Below, in pieces: positions 24,899 through 33,820 of a stretch of 64,000 bases of DNA; position 1 is the stretch's first letter, and every line of letters starts with the position of its first letter. Both the position numbers and the translations under genes were made by a program. The notes beneath the pieces are model-generated. The model made no database searches. It saw only the letters and a list, made by a program, of their open reading frames with translations, and was not told the DNA's origin. Source of the DNA: Ramlibacter pallidus (GTDB lineage Bacteria > Pseudomonadota > Gammaproteobacteria > Burkholderiales > Burkholderiaceae_C); contig NZ_JADDIV010000001.1 in the NCBI RefSeq assembly GCF_015070875.1, positions 589,144 to 653,143 of the forward strand. Reading direction: 5' to 3'.

Positions 24899-25012
24899 CC
24901 CGGTGCGTCTTGCCTGGGGTTGCGTGCCACACCAGAGTGCGAGGAGCCATAGGCCAATCGCTAGCGGCCGCTGCTGTGGAATGTGTCAGCCTATGGGATC
25001 TCAGGAGGCCCC

Positions 25013-25222
25013 ATGTTGTTCCGACCCGCCGCTGCCAACCGAACGTCCACAGGAGAGGAGTCTTGGGACGCGCGAACCGTGCCCATGCCGCTCGCCTCGG
25101 AGCCGGTCACACCGCTGCGCAGCCGGCGACACCTGTTGGAAAGGTTGCGCGCCGCAGTTCGCCTGGAGCGTGCCTGGGCGGATACGGTTTGCATGTCGGG
25201 TGAAGTTAGCCCGACGTCATGA
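25013..25222 (+). CDS. Small hypothetical protein
   Basis: A 69-aa frame with an AGGAGG site 4 bp before ATG 25013. It is Arg-rich in the middle (LRSRRHLLERLRAAVRLERAW) and has no known motif. Codon bias is weaker than in surrounding genes, so this may not be expressed. The rest of the 345-bp stretch 24899-25243 between ridA and the tRNA shows nothing else definite, apart from a 6-bp hairpin at 25195-25215. Confidence 0.35.
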   Translation: MLFRPAAANRTSTGEESWDARTVPMPLASEPVTPLRSRRHLLERLRAAVRLERAWADTVCMSGEVSPTS

Positions 25223-25243
25223 TCGCAAGCGGCAGGGTTGCCG

Positions 25244-25320
25244 TGGTAGGCCGTGCTGGACTTGAACCAGCGACCAAGGGATTATGAGTCCCCTGCTCTG
25301 ACCAACTGAGCTAACGGCCC
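25244..25320 (-). tRNA. tRNA-Ile2 (CAT anticodon, lysidine-modified)
   Basis: The cloverleaf is complete with encoded CCA (25244-25246). Anticodon loop CTCATAA gives CAT, which automatic tools often call Met. The T-arm and variable region (CTTGGTCGCTGGTTCAAGTCC) and the D-arm match bacterial tRNA-Ile2 (E. coli ileX type), not elongator Met or initiator. The C34 is expected to be converted to lysidine by TilS so that it reads AUA. The first acceptor pair is G-U. Confidence 0.88.
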
Positions 25321-25330
25321 GCCTGCGGGG

Positions 25331-25336
25331 ATTGTA
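25331..25336 (-). promoter_or_regulatory. -10 box for tRNA-Ile2
   Basis: The minus strand reads TACAAT, giving a predicted start near 25324, about 4 nt before the tRNA 5' end. This is the same spacing as for tRNA-Arg at the window start. No clear -35 was found. Confidence 0.45.
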
Positions 25337-25380
25337 GGGCGGGTGTCGCTGGCGCTCCCGACATGGGAGACATGGGAGCC

Positions 25381-25408
25381 CTGGATCCCCGCCTCCGCGG
25401 GGGTGACG
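25381..25408. repeat. Dispersed palindromic repeat (REP-like), copy 1
   Basis: CTGGATCCCCGCC-TCC-GCGGGGGTGACG is a copy of the common proteobacterial palindrome family (core TCCCCGCCT-N-GCGGGGATGAC). It ends 2 bp from the hrcA stop codon. Other copies are at 38827-38886 (a pair), 40009-40036 and, degenerate, 63053-63086. Confidence 0.7.
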
Positions 25409-25409
25409 T

Positions 25410-26417
25410 TCACTTGTGGCTCAGCGCATTCGTCACCAGCTTCGACGTGATGTCCACGATCTGGATCATCCGGTCGTAGGCCATGCGCGTCGGGCCGATC
25501 ACGCCCAGGGTGCCGACCACCTGGCCGTCCACCTCGTAGGGCGCGCTCACCACGGACAGTTCCTCGAAGGGCACGATCTGGCTTTCGCCGCCGATGAAGA
25601 TGCGCACGCCTTCGGCCTGGCTGGAGACGTCCAGCAGGCGCATCAGCTGCGTCTTCTGCTCGAACAGTTCGAAGGCGCGGCGCAGGTGCGTCATGTCGCT
25701 GGAGAAGTCGCTCACGGCCAGCAGGTTGCGTTCGCCGGAGATGACGACCTCGTCCTGGTCCTGCTGCAGCGCTTCGGAACTGGCTTCCACCGCGGTCTGC
25801 ATGAGCGTGACGATCTCGCCGCGCAGCTCGTCGACCTCGTTCTTCAGGCGCTCGCGCACCGCCTCGATGGTGAGACCGGCGTAGTTCGCGTTCAGGTAGT
25901 TGGCGGCTTCGGCCAGCTGCGACTGCGTGTAGTCGGCCGCGGTGTGCACCACGCGGTTCTGCACGTCGCCTTCGGGCGACACGATGATGACCAGGAAGCG
26001 CTTTTCCGACAGGCGCAGGAATTCGATGTGGCGAAAGACCGAGCTGCGCCGCGGCGCCACCACCACGCCGACGAACTGCGACATGTTCGACAGCATGTGC
26101 GCGGCGTTGGCGATCACCCGCTGCGGCTGGTCGGGCGGCAGCGAGACCGGCGCCGACAGCGACTCGCGGCGCGCCGTGAGCATGGTGTCGACGAACAGGC
26201 GGTAGCCGCGCGCGGTGGGAATGCGGCCGGCGGAGGTGTGCGGGCTGGCGACCAGCCCCAGCTCCTCCAGGTCGGACATCACGTTACGAATCGTGGCCGG
26301 GGAGAGCTCCAGGCCCGAGGCGCGGGAAAGGGTGCGCGAACCCACGGGTTGCCCCTCGGCGATGTAGCGCTCGATCAGGGCTTTCAGCAACAGCTTGGCG
26401 CGGTCGTCGAGCTTCAT
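25410..26417 (-). CDS. hrcA: Heat-inducible transcription repressor HrcA
   Basis: A 335-aa protein with the full HrcA architecture: an N-terminal winged helix ([27 protein letters not shown], then [30 protein letters not shown]), a GAF-like dimerisation core and the inserted domain, and a C-terminal [31 protein letters not shown]. HrcA binds CIRCE operators and is kept active by GroEL. A perfect CIRCE is present at 55511-55537 upstream of rpoH in this same window. The gene is divergent from nadK with 46 bp between, the usual Burkholderiales order. Confidence 0.98.
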   Translation of the reverse strand: MKLDDRAKLLLKALIERYIAEGQPVGSRTLSRASGLELSPATIRNVMSDLEELGLVASPHTSAGRIPTARGYRLFVDTMLTARRESLSAPVSLPPDQPQRVIANAAHMLSNMSQFVGVVVAPRRSSVFRHIEFLRLSEKRFLVIIVSPEGDVQNRVVHTAADYTQSQLAEAANYLNANYAGLTIEAVRERLKNEVDELRGEIVTLMQTAVEASSEALQQDQDEVVISGERNLLAVSDFSSDMTHLRRAFELFEQKTQLMRLLDVSSQAEGVRIFIGGESQIVPFEELSVVSAPYEVDGQVVGTLGVIGPTRMAYDRMIQIVDITSKLVTNALSHK

Positions 26418-26448
26418 GGGGATGCGGGGGACTGCCTGCCGATTTTAA

Positions 26449-26457
26449 TGATGTAAT
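26449..26457 (+). promoter_or_regulatory. Extended -10 directly before nadK
   Basis: TGA-TGTAAT (26449-26457) sits in an AT-rich island in otherwise GC-rich DNA. The usual 7-nt offset puts transcription start at or next to A26464 of the nadK ATG, so a leaderless mRNA is possible. The opposite strand of the same island carries TAAAAT (26447-26442) as a candidate hrcA -10. Confidence 0.4.
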
Positions 26458-26463
26458 TTGAAG

Positions 26464-27360
26464 ATGAATCCCATCTTCCGGCAGGTTGGTCTGTTCGGCA
26501 AGTACCACGCCGCGCCAGCGCCGGCGATGGCCGCCTCGAGCCGTGCGGCGCTGGGGGACATCGCGCGTTTCCTGGCGGACCAGGGCTGCGGGGTGGTGGT
26601 GGAGGACGACACGGCCGCCAATGCCGACATCACGGGCTTCCCCACCGCGGACATCGCCACCATCGGCGCGGAATGCGACCTGGGCCTGGTGGTGGGCGGC
26701 GACGGCACCATGCTGGGCATCGGCCGGCAGCTCGCCCGCCACGACGTGCCCCTGATCGGCATCAACCAGGGCCGGCTGGGTTTCATCACCGACATCCCGC
26801 TGGACCAGTTCCGCACCGTGCTGCCGCCCATGCTGGCCGGCGAATACGACGAGGACCCCCGCACCCTGATGCAGGCCAGCGTGCTGCGCGACGGCAACAC
26901 CGTGTTCGAGGCGCAGGCCATGAACGACGTGGTGGTGAACCGCGGCGCGACCTCCGGCATGGTGGAACTGAAGGTGGAGGTGGACGGCCGTTTCGTCGCC
27001 CGCCAGCGTGCCGACGGCCTGATCGTCGCCTCGCCCACCGGCTCCAGCGCCTATGCCCTCTCGGCCGGCGGCCCCCTGCTGCACCCGTCCAACCCCGGCT
27101 GGGTGCTGGTGCCGATCGCGCCGCACACGCTGTCGAACCGGCCGATCGTGCTGCCGGACAGCGTGGAGATCGTGATCGAACTGGTGGCCGGCCGCGATGC
27201 CAGCGCCAATTTCGACATGCAGTCCCTGGCTTCACTGCAGCACGGTGACCGCATCACCGTGCGGCGCTCGCAGCACAAGGTACGCTTCCTGCATCCCAAG
27301 GGCTGGACCTACTTCGACACGCTGCGGCGCAAGCTGCACTGGAACGAGGGCGGGGTTTAG
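26464..27360 (+). CDS. nadK: NAD kinase
   Basis: A 298-aa NAD kinase. GGDG (78-81) with catalytic Asp80, [18 protein letters not shown] and the glycine-rich [16 protein letters not shown] are all present. It phosphorylates NAD to NADP in the cytosol. ATG 26464 is preferred to TTG 26458, which overlaps the -10 box and adds two residues. No Shine-Dalgarno is visible, in keeping with a possible leaderless mRNA. recN starts 4 bp after the stop. Confidence 0.97.
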   Translation: MNPIFRQVGLFGKYHAAPAPAMAASSRAALGDIARFLADQGCGVVVEDDTAANADITGFPTADIATIGAECDLGLVVGGDGTMLGIGRQLARHDVPLIGINQGRLGFITDIPLDQFRTVLPPMLAGEYDEDPRTLMQASVLRDGNTVFEAQAMNDVVVNRGATSGMVELKVEVDGRFVARQRADGLIVASPTGSSAYALSAGGPLLHPSNPGWVLVPIAPHTLSNRPIVLPDSVEIVIELVAGRDASANFDMQSLASLQHGDRITVRRSQHKVRFLHPKGWTYFDTLRRKLHWNEGGV

Positions 27361-27363
27361 GCA

Positions 27364-29025
27364 ATGAGCTTGAAACGTATTGCATTGCGCGATTTCGTGA
27401 TCGTCCGCGAGCTCGAACTGGAGCTCGCGGACGGCTTTTCCGTGCTGACCGGCGAAACCGGCGCCGGCAAGTCCATCCTGGTCGACGCCCTGCAGCTCGC
27501 CCTGGGTGCGCGCGCCGAATCCACCGTGGTACGCGAAGGCGCCGCCCGCACCGAGATCAGCGCCGAATTCGACCTGCCCGCCTCGCTGCGCCCTTGGCTG
27601 CAGGAAGCCGGCTTCGATGCCGAAGACACCCTGCTGCTGCGCCGGAGCATCGACGCCGCCGGCAAGAGCCGCGCCTGGATCAACGGCAGCGCCGCCACGG
27701 CCACGCAGCTGCGCGAAGTGGGCGAACAGCTGGTCGACATCCACGGCCAGCACGCCTGGCAGAGCCTGACTCGGCCGGCCTCCGTGCGGGTGCTGCTCGA
27801 TGGCTATGCGGGGCTGGACACCGCGCGGCTGGAACAACTGTGGTCCGCCTGGCGCGCCGCGCAGAAGACGCTGGCCGACGCCCGCAGCGCGCAAGACTCG
27901 CTGCAGCGCGAACGCGAGCGCCTCGCCTGGCAGATCGGCGAAGTCGACAAGCTCGCGCCCGGCGCGGACGAGTGGGACGAACTGAACGCCGGCCACACGC
28001 GCCTGTCGCACGCCCAGGCGTTGATGGATGCCGCGCAGTCGGCCCAGCAGCTGCTGGACGGCGAGGACGGCAGCGCCCGCGGCAGCCTCTCGCAGGCACT
28101 GGAAGCGCTGCGCGACCAGGAACACCTGGAGCCGCAGTTCCGCGAGATCGCCGAAGTGCTGGCCTCCAGCCTGGCGCAGATGGAAGACGCGTCCCATTCG
28201 CTGCACACCTACCTGCGCAAGACCGACCTCGACCCCGAGAGGCTGGCGGAACTGGACGAGCGCATGTCGTCCTGGCTGTCGCTGGCGCGCCGCTACAAGC
28301 GCACGCCGCCGGAACTGCCGGCGCTGCTCGCCTCCTGGAAGGACGAACTGGCCCGCCTCGACGCCGCCGCCGACCTGGCCGCGCTGGAGGCGGCCGAGAA
28401 GAAGCAGGCCGACGCCTTCCTGGCCGAAGCGCGTTCGCTGTCCAAGGCACGCGCCAAGGCCGCGCCGCAGCTCGCCAAGGCGGTCACGCTGGCGATGCAG
28501 GGCCTGGGCATGCAGGGCGGCCGCTTCGAGATCGCGCTGGAGAAGCTGGAAAGCCCGACGGCGCACGGGCTGGAGGAAGTGGCTTTCCTGGTGGCCGGCC
28601 ATGCGGGCAGCACGCCGCGGCCCGTCGGCAAGGTGGCGTCGGGCGGCGAGCTCTCGCGGATCGCGTTGGCGATCGCCGTCACCACCAGCCGCATCGGCAC
28701 CGCGCAGACGCTGATCTTCGACGAGGTCGACTCCGGTGTCGGCGGCGCCGTCGCCGAGACGGTGGGCCGCCTGATGAAGCAGCTGGGACGCGACCGCCAG
28801 GTGCTGGCCGTGACGCACCTGCCGCAGGTCGCCGCCTGCGCCGACCACCACCTGGTCGTGGCGAAGCAGGCCGAAGGCAAGGGCGTCGCCAGTTCGGTCG
28901 CGCCGGTTGAAGGCGAGAAGCGCGTGGCCGAGATCGCGCGCATGCTGGGCGGCGAGCGCCTGTCGGGCACGACGCTGGCGCACGCCAAGGAAATGCTCGG
29001 CGACGCCGCAGCGGCGGGAAGCTGA
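27364..29025 (+). CDS. recN: DNA repair protein RecN
   Basis: A 553-aa SMC-like ATPase with Walker A GETGAGKS (30-37), the RecN-specific [11 protein letters not shown], two long coiled-coil arms separated by a short turn, signature [14 protein letters not shown] and Walker [13 protein letters not shown]. RecN gathers DNA ends in recombinational repair. It is coupled to nadK (4 bp apart) and is followed by rapZ 6 bp later. Length is normal for the family. Confidence 0.98.
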   Translation: MSLKRIALRDFVIVRELELELADGFSVLTGETGAGKSILVDALQLALGARAESTVVREGAARTEISAEFDLPASLRPWLQEAGFDAEDTLLLRRSIDAAGKSRAWINGSAATATQLREVGEQLVDIHGQHAWQSLTRPASVRVLLDGYAGLDTARLEQLWSAWRAAQKTLADARSAQDSLQRERERLAWQIGEVDKLAPGADEWDELNAGHTRLSHAQALMDAAQSAQQLLDGEDGSARGSLSQALEALRDQEHLEPQFREIAEVLASSLAQMEDASHSLHTYLRKTDLDPERLAELDERMSSWLSLARRYKRTPPELPALLASWKDELARLDAAADLAALEAAEKKQADAFLAEARSLSKARAKAAPQLAKAVTLAMQGLGMQGGRFEIALEKLESPTAHGLEEVAFLVAGHAGSTPRPVGKVASGGELSRIALAIAVTTSRIGTAQTLIFDEVDSGVGGAVAETVGRLMKQLGRDRQVLAVTHLPQVAACADHHLVVAKQAEGKGVASSVAPVEGEKRVAEIARMLGGERLSGTTLAHAKEMLGDAAAAGS

Positions 29026-29030
29026 CCGGC

Positions 29031-29903
29031 ATGGCCCTCGAACTGGTCCTCATCACCGGAATGTCCGGCTCCGGCAAGTCGGTGGCGCTCCGCGCGCTGG
29101 AGGACGCGGGCTACTTCTGCGTCGACAACCTGCCGCCGGAGCTGCTGCTGTCCTTCGTCGACCTGCAGCACCAGGAGACACGGCGGCGCGTGGCGATCGC
29201 GATGGACGTGCGCAGCGGCACCTCGCTGCCGCAGGTGCCGGCGCAACTGCGCGAGCTGATGGAGCGCGGCGTGGCCGTGCGGCCCCTGTTCCTGGATGCG
29301 ACCACCGACACGCTGGTGCGCCGCTTCTCCGAGACGCGCCGGCGCCATCCGCTGTCGAAGTCCATCAGCGAGACCGGGGCCGACCTGCACCGCGCGCTGG
29401 TGGAAGCCATCGAACTGGAGCGCGAGGAGCTGGCGGAGTTGCGCGAGCACGCGCACGTGATCGACACCAGCGTGCTGCGCGCGTCGCAGCTGCAGGACTA
29501 CGTGAAGGCCCTGCTCTCCGCGCCGCACGCCCAGCTGACGCTGGTGTTCGAATCCTTCGCCTTCAAGCGCGGCATCCCGGTCGACGCCGACTACATCTTC
29601 GACGTGCGCATGCTGCCCAACCCGCACTACGAGCCGGAGCTGCGCGACCTGACCGGGCGCGACGCGCCGGTGGCCGAGTACCTGGCGGCCAGCGAGCAGG
29701 TGCAGGACATGTACGCGGACATCGCGTCCTTCCTCGACCACTGGCTGGAGCCGCTGGCGCAGAACCACCGCAGCTACGTGACGGTCGCCATCGGCTGCAC
29801 CGGGGGCCAGCACCGCTCGGTGTACCTGGTGGAGAAGCTGGCGGAGGAGTTCGGCGGCCAGTGGACGACGCTCAAGCGCCACCGGGAGCTGGGCAAGACC
29901 TAG
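29031..29903 (+). CDS. rapZ: RNase adapter / nucleotide-binding protein RapZ
   Basis: A 290-aa protein with Walker A GMSGSGKS (10-17), the DNLPPELLL motif, DVRSGTSLP (Walker B-like), RRRHPLSKS, and a C-terminal domain with [20 protein letters not shown] and the [10 protein letters not shown] loop that binds glucosamine-6-phosphate in E. coli RapZ. In enterobacteria it steers RNase E to small RNAs, whereas the role in betaproteobacteria is less clear. It usually neighbours PTS genes, but here it ends the nadK-recN unit. Its stop overlaps the convergent mutY stop by 3 bp. Confidence 0.96.
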   Translation: MALELVLITGMSGSGKSVALRALEDAGYFCVDNLPPELLLSFVDLQHQETRRRVAIAMDVRSGTSLPQVPAQLRELMERGVAVRPLFLDATTDTLVRRFSETRRRHPLSKSISETGADLHRALVEAIELEREELAELREHAHVIDTSVLRASQLQDYVKALLSAPHAQLTLVFESFAFKRGIPVDADYIFDVRMLPNPHYEPELRDLTGRDAPVAEYLAASEQVQDMYADIASFLDHWLEPLAQNHRSYVTVAIGCTGGQHRSVYLVEKLAEEFGGQWTTLKRHRELGKT

Positions 29904-30931
29904 GCGTTCTCGAGGAAGCGGCGCACCGGCGACGGCAGTCCGAGCGCTGGCCATTCGCCCGCGGTGAACCACTTGCCTTCGGCAGGCGCCCACTCGCGCG
30001 GCAGCACGGCCTGCACCGGGTGGAGGTGCAGGTCCTTGTGCGTGAGCACGTGCACGAAAGGCTCCACTTCGCGAACGCGTGTGGCCGCCGGCAGCAAGGC
30101 ATCGAGCGCATCGCGGCTGCCGAACACCGGCAGGCAATAGAGCCCCGCCCACACACCCGGCGTCGGCCGCCTCTGCAGCCACACCGAACCATCGCCCGCC
30201 TGCGCGTGCAGCAGCCACAGCGACTCCGCGCTGCGCTTCGACTTGCGCGTCTTCACGGGGTAGTCCGTCGGATTGCCCGCCGCGGCCGCGGCGCACAGCG
30301 GCTGCACGGGGCAGATCAGGCAGCTGGGGTTGCGCGGCAGGCAGACCGTCGCGCCGATGTCCATCAGGCCCTGCGTGTAGCGCGGCATGCTTTCCTGCAG
30401 GTCGCGATCGGGCAGCAGGGCGCGCGCGTGGTCCCACAGTGCCCGCTCGTTGGCGCCGGCGCTCAGGTCCGCGCCGAAGGCGAGCACGCGCGTGAGCACC
30501 CGCTTGACGTTGCCATCCAGGATGGCGGCGCGCTCGCCGAAGCAGAACGAGGCGATCGCCGCCGCGGTGGATGGCCCGATGCCGGGCAGCGTCTGCAGCA
30601 CTTCGGCGGTTCGCGGGAAGGCGCCGCCGTGCAGGGCCACGACGTCCTGCGCGCAGCGGTGCAGGTTGCGCGCGCGGCTGTAGTAGCCCAGGCCGCCCCA
30701 CAGCGCCAGCACGTCGTCCAGCGGCGCGGCGGCGAGGGCCTGCACGTCGGGGAAGCGTGCGAGGAAGCGTTCGTAGTAGCCCAGCACCGCCGCCACCTGC
30801 GTCTGCTGCAGCATGATCTCGGAGAGCCAGACCCGGTACGGGTCGCGCGTGTTCTGCCAGGGAAGTGCGTTGCGGCCGTGGGTGCGCTGCCACTGCACGA
30901 CCCGGCCGGCGAAACCCGCCGGGAGCGCCAT
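29900..30931 (-). CDS. mutY: A/G-specific adenine glycosylase MutY
   Basis: A 343-aa glycosylase that removes A opposite 8-oxo[11 protein letters not shown] holds the catalytic Glu (about 38), [12 protein letters not shown] is the helix-hairpin-helix, [10 protein letters not shown] holds catalytic Asp139, and four Cys ([17 protein letters not shown]) bind the 4Fe-4S cluster. The NUDIX-like C-terminal domain is present but short (WLLHAQAG to the end). The start ATG 30931 overlaps the stop of the dynamin-like gene by 1 nt (TGATG). Another oxidised-guanine repair gene, mutM, lies just upstream in the same direction. Confidence 0.97.
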   Translation of the reverse strand: MALPAGFAGRVVQWQRTHGRNALPWQNTRDPYRVWLSEIMLQQTQVAAVLGYYERFLARFPDVQALAAAPLDDVLALWGGLGYYSRARNLHRCAQDVVALHGGAFPRTAEVLQTLPGIGPSTAAAIASFCFGERAAILDGNVKRVLTRVLAFGADLSAGANERALWDHARALLPDRDLQESMPRYTQGLMDIGATVCLPRNPSCLICPVQPLCAAAAAGNPTDYPVKTRKSKRSAESLWLLHAQAGDGSVWLQRRPTPGVWAGLYCLPVFGSRDALDALLPAATRVREVEPFVHVLTHKDLHLHPVQAVLPREWAPAEGKWFTAGEWPALGLPSPVRRFLENA

Positions 30932-32895
30932 CAGGCCGCCGTCTTGAGCGCTTCGGCGTGCGCGTTGCGCGCCGCCATCGAGCTGTTCGTCAGGTGCGTG
31001 GTCAGCTCGGCCAGCTTGGCGTCGAGCGAGTCGAGCGCGTTTTCCTGCGACTGGATTTCGGCGATGCGGTCGTCGAGGCCACTGGCCGCCTGCTGGATGC
31101 GTTCGATCGCCTCCAGCCGCCGGCCGAAGTTGCGGCGGCGTTCGCGCAGCTGCGCATCGAGCTGCGCGGCAGCCGACTTGTTCCACAGCTCCACTTCGCC
31201 CAGCGCGGATTCGTAGATCACGCGCAGGCGGGTGGCCAGCGCGCGGACCAGGCGGTCTGCGAACTCGGGCTGCGCCAGGCGCAGCGCGTTGCTCACGCCC
31301 AGGTACTGGTTGTGGCTGCGCTCGACCAGGTCGAGGTCGCGTTCGTAGCGGGCCAGGTCCGGTTCGCGCGGCGCCTGCAGCGAGAAGCCGTACTCGGCGT
31401 TCAGCTGGCGGAAGGTGCCCGTCAGCATGGTCTGGATCTCGCCGCTCACCTTTTCGGCCTTGCGCAGGCCTTCGCGCAAGCGGTCGAAGGTCTGCGAGTA
31501 CGCCTTGCGCACGCCCAGCTTCAGGCCGGGGGTGCGCAGTGCGGTCGTGAGTTCGGCCATCTCGGACTTGAGCGTCGCCGTGCCCAGCAGGTTGAACACG
31601 TCGCGCAGCAGCTTCAGGTGCACCGAGCGCACGGCGTGGATCTTCGCGCCGCTGGCGTCGAAGTCGGCCTGCTCCTGCTCGATGCGCGCGCGCATGTGCT
31701 TGATGACGGAGATGTTCTTGCCGCGCAGGCCCTTCAACTCCACCATCTGCTCGGCGAGGTCGCGCCGGCGGATGCCCAGCACGCGCATGGCTTCCGTGCG
31801 CAGTTCGCTGATGTTGGTGCCGACGGAGCCGCGCAGGATCTTCTGCCGCTGCCCCATCACGCCGTTGGCGAGCGCCTGTTCCAGCACCGGCAGCTGGCTG
31901 GCCTTGAGCAGTTCGGCGTTGTTGTTGACCTTGGCGACCAGGCCCTTCTGGCCGGACACCGGGATCACCTGGTGTTCCTGCAGCCCGAGGATCTCGGCCG
32001 TCGTGCTGCGCTGGCGGTCGATCTGCGCCTGCACCTGTGCGGGCGTGCTGAGCGCGTCCCACATGGTGTCGATCTTGTTCAGGACGACCAGGCGCGAATC
32101 GGCGCCTTCGTCCTCGGCGATCAGGTGCTCGCGCCAGATCGCCAGGTCGGACTTGGTCACGCCGGTGTCGGCGGCCAGGATGAACACCACCGCGTGCGCC
32201 TGCGGGATCAGGTTGACGGTCAGTTCCGGCTCGGCGCCGATGGCGTTCAGGCCGGGGGTGTCCAGGATCACCAGCCCCTGCTTCAACAGCGGGTGGGCGA
32301 TGTTGATCAGGGCGTGGCGCCAGCGCGGCACTTCGACCAGCCCGTCGGCCCCCATCATCGGGTTGTCCTCGGGCGCGTCGTCGTGCCAGAAGCCGAGGGC
32401 GCGCGCCTGTTCGAGCGTCACGCGGTTGATCTCGGAAACCTTCTCGAAGGCTTCGGCCAGCTGCGCGGGATCGTTGACGTCCAGGTCCACCCGGTGCCAC
32501 TTCTCCGGCACCATGCGCCACTCCATCAGCGGCTGCGTCTGCAGGCGCGTTTCGATGGGCAGCAGCCGCAGGCAGGGCGGCACTTCGGAGTCGTAGCCCA
32601 GCTCGGTCGGGCACATCGTCGTGCGCCCGGCGCTGGCCGGCATGATGCGGCGCTTGTAGCCGGCGAAGAAGATCGCGTTGATCAGCTCCGACTTGCCGCG
32701 CGAGAACTCGGCGACGAAGGCCACCATGACCTTGTCGGTGCGCATCTGGCTTTCCAGCCGGCGCAGCCGCTCTTCGACGGCGCTGTCGATCAGGTCGTGG
32801 TCCTTCAACCACTCGGACAGGAGTTTCAGCCGCAGGGCGAACTCGCGCCGCCATGCGCCGTGCTGGTCGAATTGCTCGTTGAAGGAAGTAGCCAC
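30931..32895 (-). CDS. Dynamin-like GTPase family protein
   Basis: A 654-aa large GTPase. The G1 loop is VAEFSRGKSE (61-70), where the first Gly of GxxxxGKS is replaced. The G3 DTPGLNAIG and G4 VVLNKIDTMWD are intact. A long helical stalk with coiled coil follows (about 330-650), ending in a helix rich in Gln/Ala. No membrane helix is predicted. It belongs to a bacterial dynamin-like family conserved in Burkholderiales between mutM and mutY. Proposed roles of bacterial dynamins are membrane remodelling and stress repair, but nothing is known for this branch. An extended -10 (TGCTATAGT, 32926-32918) lies upstream. Confidence 0.85.
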   Translation of the reverse strand: MATSFNEQFDQHGAWRREFALRLKLLSEWLKDHDLIDSAVEERLRRLESQMRTDKVMVAFVAEFSRGKSELINAIFFAGYKRRIMPASAGRTTMCPTELGYDSEVPPCLRLLPIETRLQTQPLMEWRMVPEKWHRVDLDVNDPAQLAEAFEKVSEINRVTLEQARALGFWHDDAPEDNPMMGADGLVEVPRWRHALINIAHPLLKQGLVILDTPGLNAIGAEPELTVNLIPQAHAVVFILAADTGVTKSDLAIWREHLIAEDEGADSRLVVLNKIDTMWDALSTPAQVQAQIDRQRSTTAEILGLQEHQVIPVSGQKGLVAKVNNNAELLKASQLPVLEQALANGVMGQRQKILRGSVGTNISELRTEAMRVLGIRRRDLAEQMVELKGLRGKNISVIKHMRARIEQEQADFDASGAKIHAVRSVHLKLLRDVFNLLGTATLKSEMAELTTALRTPGLKLGVRKAYSQTFDRLREGLRKAEKVSGEIQTMLTGTFRQLNAEYGFSLQAPREPDLARYERDLDLVERSHNQYLGVSNALRLAQPEFADRLVRALATRLRVIYESALGEVELWNKSAAAQLDAQLRERRRNFGRRLEAIERIQQAASGLDDRIAEIQSQENALDSLDAKLAELTTHLTNSSMAARNAHAEALKTAA

Positions 32896-32917
32896 TTAGT
32901 CCCAAGACCTCGCGATG

Positions 32918-32926
32918 ACTATAGCA
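32918..32926 (-). promoter_or_regulatory. Extended -10 promoter for the dynamin-like gene
   Basis: The minus strand reads TGCTATAGT. The predicted start at about 32911 leaves a 16-nt leader to ATG 32895. The sequence is nearly the same as the tRNA-Arg -10 (TGCTATACT) and the ispE-internal box (TGCTACAAT). Confidence 0.5.
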
Positions 32927-32943
32927 TCGGCCCTTCCCACGGA

Positions 32944-33759
32944 TCAGTTTTTCTGGCAGTGCGGGCAGTAATACGTTGCGCGTTGTCCCTGCCGGATCAT
33001 GCGGATGGGCGTTTTGCACACCCGGCACGGCTCGCCGGCACGGTCGTAGACCATGGCTTCCAGCTGGAAGTAGCCGGCCTGGCCGTCGGCGTTGGAGAAG
33101 TCCCGCAGCGTGCTGCCACCCTTGGCCACGGCACGGGCCAGCACCTCGCGGATGGCGGCATGCAGGCGCGCGGCGCGCGGCCGGCTGATGCGCGCCGCCG
33201 GCAGCGTGGGGCGGATGCCGGCCAGGAACAGCGCCTCCGAGGCGTAGATGTTGCCCACGCCCACCACCACGTCGCCGGCCAGCAGCACCTGCTTGATCGG
33301 CGCCTTGCGCTTCTTCAGCGCCGCGTGGAAGGCCGCCGGGTCGAAGCCCTCGTCCAGCGGTTCGACGCCCAGCCCCCCGAGCAGCTTGACGGCCTCCGGC
33401 GCCGCCTCGCCCGCGCAATGCACCACGGCGCCGAAGCGGCGCGGGTCGTTCAGCCGCAGCACGCCGCGGCTGGTGACCAGGTCGAAGTGGTCGTGCAGCG
33501 CGGCCTCCGGCATCGCGGCGTCGAAGCGCAGGCTGCCGGACATGCCCAGGTGCAGCAGGAGGACGCCCTCGTCCAGGTCCAGCAGCAGGTACTTGCCCCG
33601 GCGGCGCACCGCGCGCACCGTGCGGCCGACGAGCGCCTGCGGATCGCAGCCGAGCGGCCAGCGCAGCGGCTTGCCCATGCGCACGGCCTGCACCCGCGCC
33701 CCCACGATGCGGTCGGCAAAACTGAGGCGCGTGACCTCGACTTCGGGCAATTCAGGCAT
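32944..33759 (-). CDS. mutM: Formamidopyrimidine-DNA glycosylase MutM
   Basis: A 271-aa glycosylase/AP lyase removing 8-oxoG and FapyG. It has the N-terminal MPELPEVE with catalytic Pro2 and Glu3, the mid-protein Lys in [12 protein letters not shown], the helix-two-turns-helix region ([16 protein letters not shown]) and a C-terminal zinc finger ([15 protein letters not shown], then CPHC). All key residues are visible and length is normal. It is divergent from the TPR gene at 33821 with 61 bp between. Confidence 0.98.
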   Translation of the reverse strand: MPELPEVEVTRLSFADRIVGARVQAVRMGKPLRWPLGCDPQALVGRTVRAVRRRGKYLLLDLDEGVLLLHLGMSGSLRFDAAMPEAALHDHFDLVTSRGVLRLNDPRRFGAVVHCAGEAAPEAVKLLGGLGVEPLDEGFDPAAFHAALKKRKAPIKQVLLAGDVVVGVGNIYASEALFLAGIRPTLPAARISRPRAARLHAAIREVLARAVAKGGSTLRDFSNADGQAGYFQLEAMVYDRAGEPCRVCKTPIRMIRQGQRATYYCPHCQKN

Positions 33760-33808
33760 GCGACAGGAATGGATCCGCGGCGTGGCGCGGCTGGAGGGGA
33801 CGACAAAG

Positions 33809-33814
33809 TATCAT
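33809..33814 (+). promoter_or_regulatory. -10 box adjacent to the TPR gene start
   Basis: TATCAT, in a short AT-rich spot, ends 6 nt before ATG 33821. A 7-nt offset would start the mRNA at the start codon. No clear -35 is visible, so confidence is low. Confidence 0.3.
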
Positions 33815-33820
33815 GGTTCG

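Noticed and set aside
24983-25265. Longer overlapping plus-strand frames after ridA
   Set aside because: They lack codon bias or run into the tRNA. Only the 69-aa frame with a good ribosome site was kept, at low confidence.
25244-25320. tRNA-Met call based on CAT anticodon
   Set aside because: The body of the tRNA matches tRNA-Ile2, and the features of initiator or elongator Met are absent.
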